The notes: generated from the letters alone by a model not told the origin. A DNA stretch of 8,125 nucleotides from Pseudonocardiales bacterium (GCA_025465385.1 JAODNG010000580.1:1-8125); one strand, 5' to 3'; positions 1-7,049 are shown, numbered from the stretch's first letter. Program-made: numbers and translations.

Positions 1-484
1 GATCAGCCGCCGACGCCATCCCCGGCATCGTCGCCACACCGGGGGTGCCGTGCGCCATCCCCGCCATCCACGGAGTATCAGCCATCCAGGTCATGTACCG
101 GCCGGTGGGCAGTGGCGCGGCGTTCCACAGACTCAGCCAGCCCTGCATCTGACCGATCTGCTGGAGCTGGTTGGTCTCGATGTCAAAGGCGATCAACCGG
201 ATCGCCGGGTCGGTGCTGCGATCCCGGGCCAGACCGGCCATCAGGACCGCCTGGCGGTGGTGTACCGACATGTCTTGGGCGAAGCCGACGTCCACCGCAC
301 CGCCCTTGGGCTGCGCCGACCCACCCGTGAGAAACATCCCCAACGCCGCCCCGAGCAACAGCACGGCGAGCAACACACCGGCGCGCACGAACCAGCGGAT
401 CCAGCGCGCTGGAGGTTGCGTGGCGACTTCAGCGCTGGTCTGGTCCACCCCGCCAGGATCGGTCTCGGCGAACGTCTGCTCCAT
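1..484 (-). CDS. DUF305 family membrane-anchored protein, C-terminus cut by window edge
   Basis: My own translation gives 161 residues before the reading frame leaves the window at position 1. A hydrophilic N-terminus of about 30 residues is followed by one membrane segment (about residues 32-53). After it comes a DUF305-type segment with DVGFAQDMSVHHRQAV at about 65-80 (paired His75-His76) and a helix ending in QLQQIGQMQGWL at about 106-117. The tail is rich in Met, with several GM and WM pairs. DUF305 proteins are four-helix, ferritin-like extracytoplasmic domains, and some members are linked to copper binding. A metal role here is inferred from the His and Met content and is not proven. 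The gene follows the DUF3105 gene directly. ATG at 484 is chosen because an AGGTGG sits about 12 bases upstream. A GTG at 496 would overlap the upstream stop by 4 bases, but the AGGTGG would then touch the start codon. Confidence 0.85.
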   Translation of the reverse strand, partial: MEQTFAETDPGGVDQTSAEVATQPPARWIRWFVRAGVLLAVLLLGAALGMFLTGGSAQPKGGAVDVGFAQDMSVHHRQAVLMAGLARDRSTDPAIRLIAFDIETNQLQQIGQMQGWLSLWNAAPLPTGRYMTWMADTPWMAGMAHGTPGVATMPGMASAAD

Positions 485-492
485 CGCGTGGT

Positions 493-1290
493 TCACCCAC
501 CTGCGGGGAGGCCGGGTGTAGGAGCCGTCGGTGCCTGCCCCGAACTGGGCGCGACGCCGCGGCCGCCGCCGTAGGTCATCGGAATCGCGTCCGGACCGGG
601 CGGCGTGGCCACGAACGGTGGCGGCTTCGCCGGATCGAACAAGCCGGGCAATTCGTCGCAGCTGGCGCCGACCTCAGGGTATGTGTACTGGTTAAGCCGC
701 AGCGACTGGATGAACTGGTCGATCCGCTTGTCCGCGGGGTTGGTCAGCTTGAGCTGGTGTCCCCACGACTGCAGGGAGATCGGCGAGTCCAGCCCCGGGT
801 AGGGCGACAGCATCAGGTAGTTCGAACCCTGCACCCGGTCCTGCAGTGATTGCCGCGCCGGACCGTTGATCTTGGCCGGGTTGTAGGCGATCCACACCGC
901 GCCGTGTTCCAGGGCGTGCACCATGTTCTCGTTGCGCACGGCCGTCGAATAGACCACGCCGTTGCAGGCGGCCCAGGTCGCGTCGTGCGGACCACCGAAG
1001 GGCGGGCTGTGGTCGTAGGCGACTCGCTTGTCTGAGCTGATGTGCCCGCGGTTGGCCGCCCCGTAGTTCTGGATGACGATTCCCTTGAGGTGGATCGAGG
1101 GATCCTTGTCGCTGGCGGAGGGAGCGAAGGCGCGACGGTCCTCATATTGCATGTACAGGTAGCCGAAGATGCCGACTGCGAACACGAGGACGGTCAGCAC
1201 CGCCACCAGCGTGCCCCATGGCCTCGGCTTGGTCGCCGTTACGACCGAACGGGCGCTGCGCACCGCTTTGCTGCTCTTGCCACTGGGCAT
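493..1290 (-). CDS. DUF3105 family single-pass membrane protein
   Basis: This is a 265-residue protein of the DUF3105 family, whose function is unknown. A basic cytoplasmic N-terminus (about 1-24) precedes one membrane helix (about 26-46). The rest should be extracytoplasmic. It carries the family hallmark YDHSPPFGGPHDATWAAC (about 92-109), a second conserved block around HALEHGAVWIAYNP (125-138), and a second Cys at 211 close to DELPGLF. The two cysteines could form a disulfide outside the membrane, and the clustered His residues (94, 102, 125, 129) could bind metal; both are inference. The tail from about 221 on is Pro/Gly/Ala-rich and low complexity. The start chosen is ATG at 1290, with AGGTGA about 10 bases upstream. 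A GTG at 1314 would add eight residues. The gene sits directly ahead of the DUF305 gene, so the two probably share a transcript. Confidence 0.85.
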   Translation of the reverse strand: MPSGKSSKAVRSARSVVTATKPRPWGTLVAVLTVLVFAVGIFGYLYMQYEDRRAFAPSASDKDPSIHLKGIVIQNYGAANRGHISSDKRVAYDHSPPFGGPHDATWAACNGVVYSTAVRNENMVHALEHGAVWIAYNPAKINGPARQSLQDRVQGSNYLMLSPYPGLDSPISLQSWGHQLKLTNPADKRIDQFIQSLRLNQYTYPEVGASCDELPGLFDPAKPPPFVATPPGPDAIPMTYGGGRGVAPSSGQAPTAPTPGLPAGG

Positions 1291-1347
1291 CGGTTTTGAT
1301 TCACCTGTGTTCACTCACATGGGGGTCTGCTGCCCGACCGCGGCGTC

Positions 1348-1353
1348 AGTCTA
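1348..1353 (-). promoter_or_regulatory. Candidate -10 element for the DUF3105-DUF305 transcript
   Basis: On the minus strand the sequence reads TAGACT, a good match to the actinobacterial TAnnnT -10 consensus. Transcription would start near 1341 and leave a leader of about 50 bases before the ATG at 1290. There is no convincing -35 at 17 bases. A TTGACG (1368-1363) lies only 9 bases upstream, which is too close. The short inverted repeat GCCC/GGGC (1360-1363/1369-1372) and a CACGTG palindrome just beyond could be operator-like, but both are too short to call. Confidence 0.4.
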
Positions 1354-1424
1354 GGGATCGCCCGTCAAGGGCACGTGAGCCCGGGTGTCCGCACTGGTTC
1401 GCCGGCTGGGCGCGATACCTCACC

Positions 1425-1430
1425 TAGACT
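1425..1430 (+). promoter_or_regulatory. Candidate -10 for a leaderless ArgS-like/lysA/thr operon transcript
   Basis: TAGACT is followed by seven bases and then the GTG at 1438. This places the expected transcription start at or within a base or two of the start codon, which is the layout of a leaderless mRNA, common in actinobacteria. No Shine-Dalgarno motif is seen before the GTG, which fits. The -35 region is poor: no TTGACA-like hexamer lies at 16-18 bases. The 147-base spacer is too short for a complete T-box leader upstream of this start, and I see neither a lysine-riboswitch-like fold nor a tRNA gene in it. Confidence 0.5.
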
Positions 1431-1437
1431 CGCAGGC

Positions 1438-2220
1438 GTGACTCCCGCCGCGCTCGCCGACCTGGTCCGGTCCGTCGCCCATGACGTGCTGACCGGCCGT
1501 GGCCTGGATCCCGTCGTGCTTCCGGCGTCGGTGACCGTCGAACGTCCGCGCGTCCCGGAACACGGCGACTACACGACCAATGTGGCTTTGCAGACCGCGA
1601 CGATGGCGGGTGTGCCACCGCGCGAGCTCGCCGGATGGCTGGCGCACGCGCTGGCGCAGCGCCACGGACTGCATTCTGTGGAGGTTGCCGGCCCCGGTTT
1701 CCTCAACCTGCGGCTGGCGGCCGGCGCACAGGGCCACATCGTCGCGCAGGTGATCGCGGCAGGGGAGGGCTTCGGTGCTCATCCAGGGCGGCCTGCCCCC
1801 CGGTTCGCCGGCGTCGAAGAGCTACCAACCGTGCGCGACGCGCAGTACGTGCACGCCCGCCTGGCCGCGCTGGCCCGCAACGCTGCCGACCTCGGGGCCA
1901 CCCATCAGGGCGCCCAGCTTGACCTGCTTGACCATGAGCGGGAAGGGGAACTGATTCGAACGTTGGGCGAGTTCCCGCGCATCGCGGCAGCGACAGCGTC
2001 GAGGACCGCGGATCTCCGCCAGCCGCACCGGGTGGTCCATTACCTGGAGCATCTGGTCAGGGCTTATCACCGGTTCGACGGTAGCTGCCGGGTGCTGCCG
2101 ATGGGCGATGAGCAACCGGGGCCGCGTCACGCCGCACGGCTGGCGCTGTGCGAGGCCACCCGGCAAGTGCTGGCCAACGGCCTCGGTCTGCTCGGGGCCT
2201 GCGCACCGGAGCGGATGTGA
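1438..2220 (+). CDS. Non-catalytic ArgS-related anticodon-binding protein (NrtL-like)
   Basis: This 260-residue protein is built from the two ends of arginyl-tRNA synthetase. Residues about 1-110 match the ArgS N-terminal tRNA D-loop-recognition domain, with GDYTTNVAL at 43-51 and GPGFLN at 85-90. Residues about 132-260 match the end of the ArgS core and the DALR anticodon-binding domain, with QYVHAR at 136-141, AYHRFDGSCRVLP and the C-terminal LGLLGACAPERM. The class I catalytic core with its HIGH and KMSK motifs is absent, replaced by a linker of about 20 residues, so the protein is about half the usual length of roughly 550 and cannot aminoacylate tRNA. The frame is open throughout and both ends are well conserved, so it looks like a maintained gene. 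From memory, public annotation uses the name NrtL for such proteins beside lysA. A role in tRNA sensing or regulation is inference. GTG at 1438 fits where the homology begins and the -10 spacing; ATG at 1375 would place the promoter inside the gene. Confidence 0.85.
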   Translation: MTPAALADLVRSVAHDVLTGRGLDPVVLPASVTVERPRVPEHGDYTTNVALQTATMAGVPPRELAGWLAHALAQRHGLHSVEVAGPGFLNLRLAAGAQGHIVAQVIAAGEGFGAHPGRPAPRFAGVEELPTVRDAQYVHARLAALARNAADLGATHQGAQLDLLDHEREGELIRTLGEFPRIAAATASRTADLRQPHRVVHYLEHLVRAYHRFDGSCRVLPMGDEQPGPRHAARLALCEATRQVLANGLGLLGACAPERM

Positions 2221-3635
2221 GGGCGCATCCGGCTGGCCCGCGCCATGCCGACGTGCTGGCCCGGTCATCCACCGCGGGCCCGTGCCCGGCCGGCTCCGCC
2301 GAGCTGAACGCGCTGCATCCAGCGGTGTGGCCGCGTGGAGCGCACCGCGGTGACGATGGCGCGGTGTGGCTGGCCGGTGTGGAGGTCGGCGAGCTCGCTG
2401 AGACCTATGGCACTCCGCTGTTCGTGGTGGATGAGGCGGATTTCCGCGCTCGTTGCGCAGAGCATGCCGCCGCCTTCGGCGCTCCCGAGCGGGTGCACTA
2501 CGCGGCCAAGGCCTTCCTGTGTTCCGAGGTCGCTCGCTGGGTGGCCGAGCAGGGCCTGAGCTTGGACGTGTGCACCGGCACCGAGCTCGCCGTCGCATTG
2601 CATGCGGGTTTCCCTGCGAAGCGGATCGCGATGCACGGCAACAACAAGTCCTCCGACGAACTGACCGCCGCCGTCGCGGCCGGACTCGGCGCGGTGGTGC
2701 TCGACTCCTTTCTGGAGATCGCCCGGTTGGACGACATCGCCCGCCGTCACGGCGTCATACAGCCGGTGCTGATCCGGGTGACTGTGGGTGTCGAGGCGCA
2801 CACCCACGAATTCATCGCCACCGCGCACGAAGACCAGAAGTTCGGGTTCTCGCTGGCCGCCGGGGACGCCGCCGAAGCAGTCCGCCGCGTGTTCAAGTCC
2901 GAAGGACTGCACCTGGTAGGGCTGCACAGCCACATCGGCTCGCAGATATTCGACGCCGACGGCTTCGAGCTTGCGGCCCACCGGATGGTCGGTCTGCTCG
3001 CAGCGATCCGAGACGAGCACGGGCCGGATTCGCTCTCCGAGCTGTCCATCTTGGATCTTGGCGGTGGCCTGGGGATCGCCTACACCCCGGACGACGATCC
3101 GCCGCGACCGGCCATGTTGGCGGCGCATCTGCGGGCCATCGTGGAAGCCCGGTGCCAGGCGGCCGGGTTGCCCACCCCCGACCTGGTCGTCGAGCCGGGC
3201 CGCGCGATCGCCGGACCTGGCACGGTGACCCTGTACGAGGTCGGCACGACGAAGGACCTCACCGTGGCGGCGTCCATCCAGCGACGTTATGTCTCGGTGG
3301 ACGGTGGGATGAGCGACAACGTGCGCACTGCACTCTACGACGCGAGCTACGACTGCCGGTTGGTGTCGCGCTGCTCCGAGGCGCGACCCGCGCTGTCCCG
3401 GGTGGTCGGCAAGCACTGTGAGACCGGTGACGTGGTGGTCCGGGACTGCTGGCTGCCCGAGGATCTGGCTCCGGGCGACCTGGTGGCCGTCGCCAGCACC
3501 GGCGCGTACTGCTATTCGATGTCCAGCCGGTACAACCTGGTGCCGCGCCCGGCGGTCGTCGCGGTGCATGACGGCTCCCACCGGCTGCTGCTGCGCCGGG
3601 AGACGTTGGCCGATCTGCTGTCCCTGGAGGTCTAG
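2217..3635 (+). CDS. lysA: Diaminopimelate decarboxylase
   Basis: LysA is a PLP enzyme that decarboxylates meso-diaminopimelate to L-lysine, the last lysine step, in the cytoplasm. The 472-residue frame has the fold-type III layout: an alanine-racemase-like TIM barrel with the PLP lysine in HYAAKAFLC (Lys98), HGNNKS, HSHIGSQIF, the glycine-rich LDLGGGLGIAY, and phosphate-binding EPGRAI (326-331). A C-terminal beta domain follows, with VDGGMSDN (361-368), the active-site C-E pair in GKHCETGD (Cys401), and GAYCYS around 430-434. GTG at 2217 overlaps the upstream TGA by 4 bases and has GGAG five bases before it. The resulting N-terminal RAHPAGPRHADV resembles Streptomyces LysA as I remember it, which supports this start. 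M. tuberculosis LysA begins about 30 residues later. The gene is probably translationally coupled to the ArgS-like gene. Confidence 0.96.
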   Translation: MRAHPAGPRHADVLARSSTAGPCPAGSAELNALHPAVWPRGAHRGDDGAVWLAGVEVGELAETYGTPLFVVDEADFRARCAEHAAAFGAPERVHYAAKAFLCSEVARWVAEQGLSLDVCTGTELAVALHAGFPAKRIAMHGNNKSSDELTAAVAAGLGAVVLDSFLEIARLDDIARRHGVIQPVLIRVTVGVEAHTHEFIATAHEDQKFGFSLAAGDAAEAVRRVFKSEGLHLVGLHSHIGSQIFDADGFELAAHRMVGLLAAIRDEHGPDSLSELSILDLGGGLGIAYTPDDDPPRPAMLAAHLRAIVEARCQAAGLPTPDLVVEPGRAIAGPGTVTLYEVGTTKDLTVAASIQRRYVSVDGGMSDNVRTALYDASYDCRLVSRCSEARPALSRVVGKHCETGDVVVRDCWLPEDLAPGDLVAVASTGAYCYSMSSRYNLVPRPAVVAVHDGSHRLLLRRETLADLLSLEV

Positions 3636-4957
3636 TGAGCAGACCTATTGGTGTGGCGCTGTTGGGTTGTGGCACCGTCGGCCGCGAGGTGCTGCGGCTG
3701 CTCACCGATCAGTCCGCGGAACTTGCCGCTCGGGTCGGCACCGCGGTGCGGTTGGTCGGGGTGGCGGTGCGACGCCCGCGACGTCATCCCGAGGTAGCCG
3801 CCGAATTGCTCACCACCGACGCCGCCGAACTGATCAGCCGCGGCGAGGTCGACGTCGTGATCGAGGTGATCGGTGGCATTGAACCGGCCCGGCCGCTGTT
3901 GCTGGCCGCGCTGCGGGCTGGGCGCGGCGTCGTCACCGCGAATAAGGCGCTGCTCGCTGAGTGTGGACCGGAGCTGTACGCCGCAGCCGACGCCGCCGGT
4001 ACCGACCTGTACTTCGAGGCGGCGGTAGCCGGGGCAATTCCGCTGTTGCGCCCACTGCGGGAGTCCTTGGCCGGGGACCGGATCACCCGCGTCACCGGCA
4101 TCGTCAACGGCACCACCAACTTCATCCTGTCCGCTATGGACAGCTCCGGCGCCGGCTATGCCGAGACGCTGGAGCAGGCCAGCGCCCTGGGCTACGCCGA
4201 GGCCGACCCGACCGCGGACGTGGACGGCTACGACGCCGCATCGAAGGCCGCCATCCTCGCGTCGCTGGCCTTTCACACCCGAGTGACCAGCGCCGACGTC
4301 TACCGGGAGGGCATCGCTGAGGTCTCCGCCGCCGACATTCTCGCCGCCCGGCAGCTCGGTCGCACGGTCAAACTGCTGGCGATCTGTGAGCGGGTCGTCG
4401 ACTCGAGCGGCACCGAGTCGGTCTCAGCCAGGGTCTACCCGGCGATGATTCCCCGCTCGCACCCGCTGGCCACCGTGACAGGTGCCTATAACGCGGTGTT
4501 CGTCGAGGCGGACGCTGCCGGCGCGCTGATGTTCTACGGCCAGGGCGCCGGCGGAGCACCGACCGCCAGCGCGGTGCTCGGCGACCTGGTGGCCGTCGCC
4601 CGCAACCGGGTGGCGGGCGGATACGGGCCGCGCGAGTCCGCGTACGCCGACCTGCCGATCCAGCCGATGGGAGACACCCCGACCGCCTATCACGTCAGTC
4701 TCGAGGTGGTCGACCGCCCGGGAGTGCTGGCGCAGGTGGCGCAGGTCTTCGCTGAGCATGAGGTGTCCATCATGGCGGTGCGCCAGACCGGTCGCACCGC
4801 TGACCGCATGCCGGCCTGCGGTGCGGGGGCGAACCTGGTGATCGTTACGCACTGCGCGCCGGATGCCGCGCTGCGCTCCACAGTGGACAAGCTGGCCGGC
4901 CTGGACGCGGTTCGCGACGTGGTCAGCGTGATGCGGGTGGAGGGTGAGGTCACGTGA
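3635..4957 (+). CDS. hom: Homoserine dehydrogenase with ACT domain
   Basis: The enzyme reduces aspartate-4-semialdehyde to homoserine with NAD(P)H, at the branch toward threonine, methionine and isoleucine. Of its 440 residues, the N-terminus is a Rossmann domain with GCGTVG (11-16) and the conserved ANK lysine (Lys104). The catalytic domain has GIVNGTTNFIL and GYAEADPTADVDGYDAASK. Asp200 and Lys204 match the Asp/Lys catalytic pair of the family. The C-terminus (about 351-436) is an ACT domain with VVDRPGVLAQVAQVF, typical of threonine feedback control. Length agrees with the mycobacterial enzyme (441, often named thrA). The GTG start shares one base with the lysA TAG and has GGAGG four bases upstream, so this junction has the strongest ribosome-binding site in the operon. 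Confidence 0.97.
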   Translation: MSRPIGVALLGCGTVGREVLRLLTDQSAELAARVGTAVRLVGVAVRRPRRHPEVAAELLTTDAAELISRGEVDVVIEVIGGIEPARPLLLAALRAGRGVVTANKALLAECGPELYAAADAAGTDLYFEAAVAGAIPLLRPLRESLAGDRITRVTGIVNGTTNFILSAMDSSGAGYAETLEQASALGYAEADPTADVDGYDAASKAAILASLAFHTRVTSADVYREGIAEVSAADILAARQLGRTVKLLAICERVVDSSGTESVSARVYPAMIPRSHPLATVTGAYNAVFVEADAAGALMFYGQGAGGAPTASAVLGDLVAVARNRVAGGYGPRESAYADLPIQPMGDTPTAYHVSLEVVDRPGVLAQVAQVFAEHEVSIMAVRQTGRTADRMPACGAGANLVIVTHCAPDAALRSTVDKLAGLDAVRDVVSVMRVEGEVT

Positions 4958-6033
4958 TACTGCGGGTGGCGGCCGGTAGAGCGTGGCCAGGAGTGATCGA
5001 GGCCTACCCGGACAGGATCCAGGTCAGTCCCGGCGCCCGGGTGGTGACTCTGCAGGAGGGCGGCACCCCACTGCTGCCGGCTCCCGCGCTGTCGGCACGC
5101 ACCGGTTGCGAGGTGCTGCTCAAGGTCGAAGGCGCCAACCCCACCGGCTCGTTCAAGGACCGCGGGATGACGATGGCGGTCACCGAAGCGCTGGCCCGCG
5201 GTGCCGAAGCAGTGCTGTGCGCCTCGACCGGCAACACCGCCGCCTCGGCCGCCGCCTATGCGGCTCGAGCCGGGATCCCCTGCGCCGTGCTGGTACCCCG
5301 CGGCAAGATCGCGCTGGGCAAGCTCGCCCAGGCCACCGTCTACGGCGCCCGGATTCTGGCGGTGGACGGCAACTTCGACGACTGCCTGGAGCTGGCCCGC
5401 AAGACCGCCGCCGACTACCCGGTGACGGCACTGGTCAACTCGGTGAACCCGGTTCGGCTGCAGGGGCAGAAAAGCGCCGCGTTCGAGGTCTGTGACGTGC
5501 TCGGCCGGGCCCCGGACGTGCACTGCCTGCCGGTCGGCAACGCCGGGAACATCACCGCCTACTGGATGGGTTACACGGAGTACCACACCGACGCGTTGGT
5601 GGCTCGCCGACCGAGGATGTTCGGCTTCCAGGCTGCTGGAGCGGCTCCACTAGTGCACGGCGCGCCGGTGTTGAAGCCGGACACCATCGCCACCGCTATC
5701 CGGGTCGGCAACCCGGCGTCCTGGCACGGGGCGATGCGGGCCCGTGACGAATCCGATGGATTGTTCGAGGCGGTCACCGACGAGCAGATCCTTGCCGCCT
5801 ACCGGTTGCTGGCCGGGAAGGAAGGGGTGTTCGTCGAACCGTCTTCGGCCACCTCGGTGGCGGGATTGTTGCGCGTTGTCGAGGACGGTCGGCTGCCTGC
5901 CGGCTCGCTGGTGGTCTGCACGGTCACTGGGCACGGGCTCAAGGATCCCGACACCGCACTGCGCGACGCGCCCGAGCCCGAGCCCACCCCGGTCGACCCA
6001 GCCGCGGTGGCCGCCGCGCTGGATCTTTCTTGA
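4954..6033 (+). CDS. thrC: Threonine synthase
   Basis: ThrC converts O-phospho-L-homoserine and water to threonine and phosphate, a PLP-dependent reaction in the cytoplasm. The 359-residue protein is a fold-type II PLP enzyme of the short actinobacterial class. Lys68 in NPTGSFKDRG is the PLP lysine. CASTGNTAASAAAYAAR, LVNSVNPVRLQGQKSAAFE, the phosphate-binding PVGNAGNITAYW loop and a late VCTVTGHGLKDPD are all intact. Length equals that of the M. tuberculosis protein within one residue. GTG at 4954 overlaps the hom TGA by 4 bases, with a GAGG four bases upstream. The first ten residues are not conserved, and homology is clear from WPGVIEAYPDRI on. Its substrate is made by the kinase encoded next, so hom, thrC and thrB complete the route from the semialdehyde to threonine. 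Confidence 0.97.
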   Translation: MILRVAAGRAWPGVIEAYPDRIQVSPGARVVTLQEGGTPLLPAPALSARTGCEVLLKVEGANPTGSFKDRGMTMAVTEALARGAEAVLCASTGNTAASAAAYAARAGIPCAVLVPRGKIALGKLAQATVYGARILAVDGNFDDCLELARKTAADYPVTALVNSVNPVRLQGQKSAAFEVCDVLGRAPDVHCLPVGNAGNITAYWMGYTEYHTDALVARRPRMFGFQAAGAAPLVHGAPVLKPDTIATAIRVGNPASWHGAMRARDESDGLFEAVTDEQILAAYRLLAGKEGVFVEPSSATSVAGLLRVVEDGRLPAGSLVVCTVTGHGLKDPDTALRDAPEPEPTPVDPAAVAAALDLS

Positions 6034-6908
6034 CCAGAACTGTGATGAGGGTGCGGGTGCCTGCGTCCACAGCCAACCTCGGACCGGGCTTTGATGCCCT
6101 TGGGTTGGCGCTGGCGCTGTACGACGATCTCGAGGTGACGCCGGTGGCGTCGGGTCTGCGAGTCGAGGTGCACGGCGAGGGCGCTGGGCAGGTGCCCACC
6201 GACGAAGACAATCTCGTGGTCCGCGCGCTGCGCGCCGCGTGCAGACGGTGTGGTTGCCGGCCGGCCGGTTTAGTGCTGCGGTGCCACAACGCCATCCCGC
6301 ACTCCCGGGGATTGGGCTCCTCGGCGGCGGCTGCCGTCGCCGGGGTGCTGGCTGGTTATGCGCTTGCGGGAATGCAACCGGACGACGCCGCGTTACACCT
6401 CGCAGCAGGGTTTGATGGGCATGCAGATAATGTTGGTGCCAGCCTGTTGGGCGGTTTAGTGATTGCATGGCGTGACGAGCAGTCCTTCCGGGCTGTTCGT
6501 CTAGAGCCCCATTCGGAGCTGGCGCCGGTGCTGCTGGTACCGGCGCAGACGTCCGCCACCAAGGTCACCCGCGGGCTGCTGCCCGCTGAGGTGCCGCACG
6601 CTGATGCGGCTTTCACCGCCGGACGAGCCGCTCTGCTCGTCCACGCATTGACGGCCGCGCCGCACCTGCTGCTGGCCGCCACCGAGGACCGGTTGCATCA
6701 GCCTTACCGGCGAGCCGCCTACCCGGCGACGGGCCGGTTGGTCGACGCGTTGCGCGCGGCAGGGGTTCCTGCCGCGGTGTCGGGTGCTGGGCCGACGGTG
6801 CTCGCGTTGCCGGCCAACGGCGAGGCATTGGCCGCGGTGAATACTGCGGGTTTCACCCAGCTTCCACTCGACGTCGCCCGCGTTGGTGCCGGCGTCGAGT
6901 GGGGATGA
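6030..6908 (+). CDS. thrB: Homoserine kinase
   Basis: ThrB phosphorylates homoserine with ATP to give O-phosphohomoserine, the substrate of ThrC. It is a GHMP-superfamily kinase of 292 residues. Motif 1 is PASTANLGPGFDALGLAL near the N-terminus. The ATP-binding motif 2 is PHSRGLGSSAAA (90-101). The C-terminal motif is SGAGPTVLAL (251-260). It is slightly shorter than the M. tuberculosis protein (316) but lacks no motif. The start is uncertain. TTG at 6030 gives a 4-base overlap with the thrC TGA and fits the packing of the operon. GTG at 6042 and ATG at 6045 are in frame and would trim only 4-5 residues. None has a good Shine-Dalgarno motif, so translation may depend on coupling to thrC. No clear intrinsic terminator follows the gene. 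Confidence 0.95.
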   Translation: MTRTVMRVRVPASTANLGPGFDALGLALALYDDLEVTPVASGLRVEVHGEGAGQVPTDEDNLVVRALRAACRRCGCRPAGLVLRCHNAIPHSRGLGSSAAAAVAGVLAGYALAGMQPDDAALHLAAGFDGHADNVGASLLGGLVIAWRDEQSFRAVRLEPHSELAPVLLVPAQTSATKVTRGLLPAEVPHADAAFTAGRAALLVHALTAAPHLLLAATEDRLHQPYRRAAYPATGRLVDALRAAGVPAAVSGAGPTVLALPANGEALAAVNTAGFTQLPLDVARVGAGVEWG

Positions 6909-6931
6909 TCCACCCATCCGCGGGCCGGTTG

Positions 6932-6960
6932 TTGCCGCGATGGCGCCGGACCGATAGTCT
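6932..6960 (+). promoter_or_regulatory. Promoter for rho
   Basis: A TTGCCG -35 hexamer (6932-6937) and a TAGTCT -10 hexamer (6955-6960) are separated by exactly 17 bases, a textbook housekeeping-sigma arrangement. Transcription should begin near 6967. The promoter lies 24 bases past the thrB stop, so rho has its own transcription unit even if some read-through comes from the lys/thr operon. It predicts a rho leader of about 265 bases. Confidence 0.7.
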
Positions 6961-7008
6961 CAGTGTCGTTCAGACACCGTGTGCACGGGCGCCGGTGCCG
7001 CGTTCGGG

Positions 7009-7049
7009 TTCCTCTCACCCGGGCAATTAATCTCCCGCCCTCCAGTTAC
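7009..7049 (+). promoter_or_regulatory. C-rich, G-poor stretch in rho leader, candidate Rho-binding (rut) region
   Basis: By my count this 41-base stretch has about 18 C and 5 G, an unusual C excess for this G-rich coding strand. It includes CCTCTCACCC and TCTCCCGCCCTCC. Rho binds C-rich, unstructured RNA, so the segment could act in negative feedback on rho. Part of it can pair with the downstream GCGGGA (7056-7061), which would hide it. The call is inferred from composition only. Confidence 0.3.

Noticed and set aside
50..574. Plus-strand open frame opposite the DUF305 gene
   Set aside because: Pro/Arg/His-rich translation without similarity. The minus frame has a membrane segment and the DUF305 motif.
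1291..1437. tRNA gene upstream of the ArgS-like gene
   Set aside because: A tRNA-Arg often lies near this locus in relatives, but no cloverleaf, T-loop GGTTCGA or anticodon arm can be built here.
1438..2220. ArgS-like gene as a decayed pseudogene
   Set aside because: The missing core is replaced by a clean in-frame linker, both retained domains keep their signature motifs, there are no stops or frameshifts, and it overlaps lysA in an orderly way.
2265..3581. Long minus-strand open frame (438 codons) opposite lysA
   Set aside because: High-GC coding DNA leaves long open frames on the opposite strand. The translation is low-complexity Arg/Gly/His-rich with no recognisable domain, while the plus frame is an intact LysA.
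4690..6468. Minus-strand open frames opposite hom, thrC and thrB (about 298 and 272 codons)
   Set aside because: They are codon-bias shadows of well-supported plus-strand genes and have no family motifs.
6909..6955. Intrinsic terminator after thrB
   Set aside because: No stable hairpin with a T-run. The stretch is instead explained by the rho promoter.
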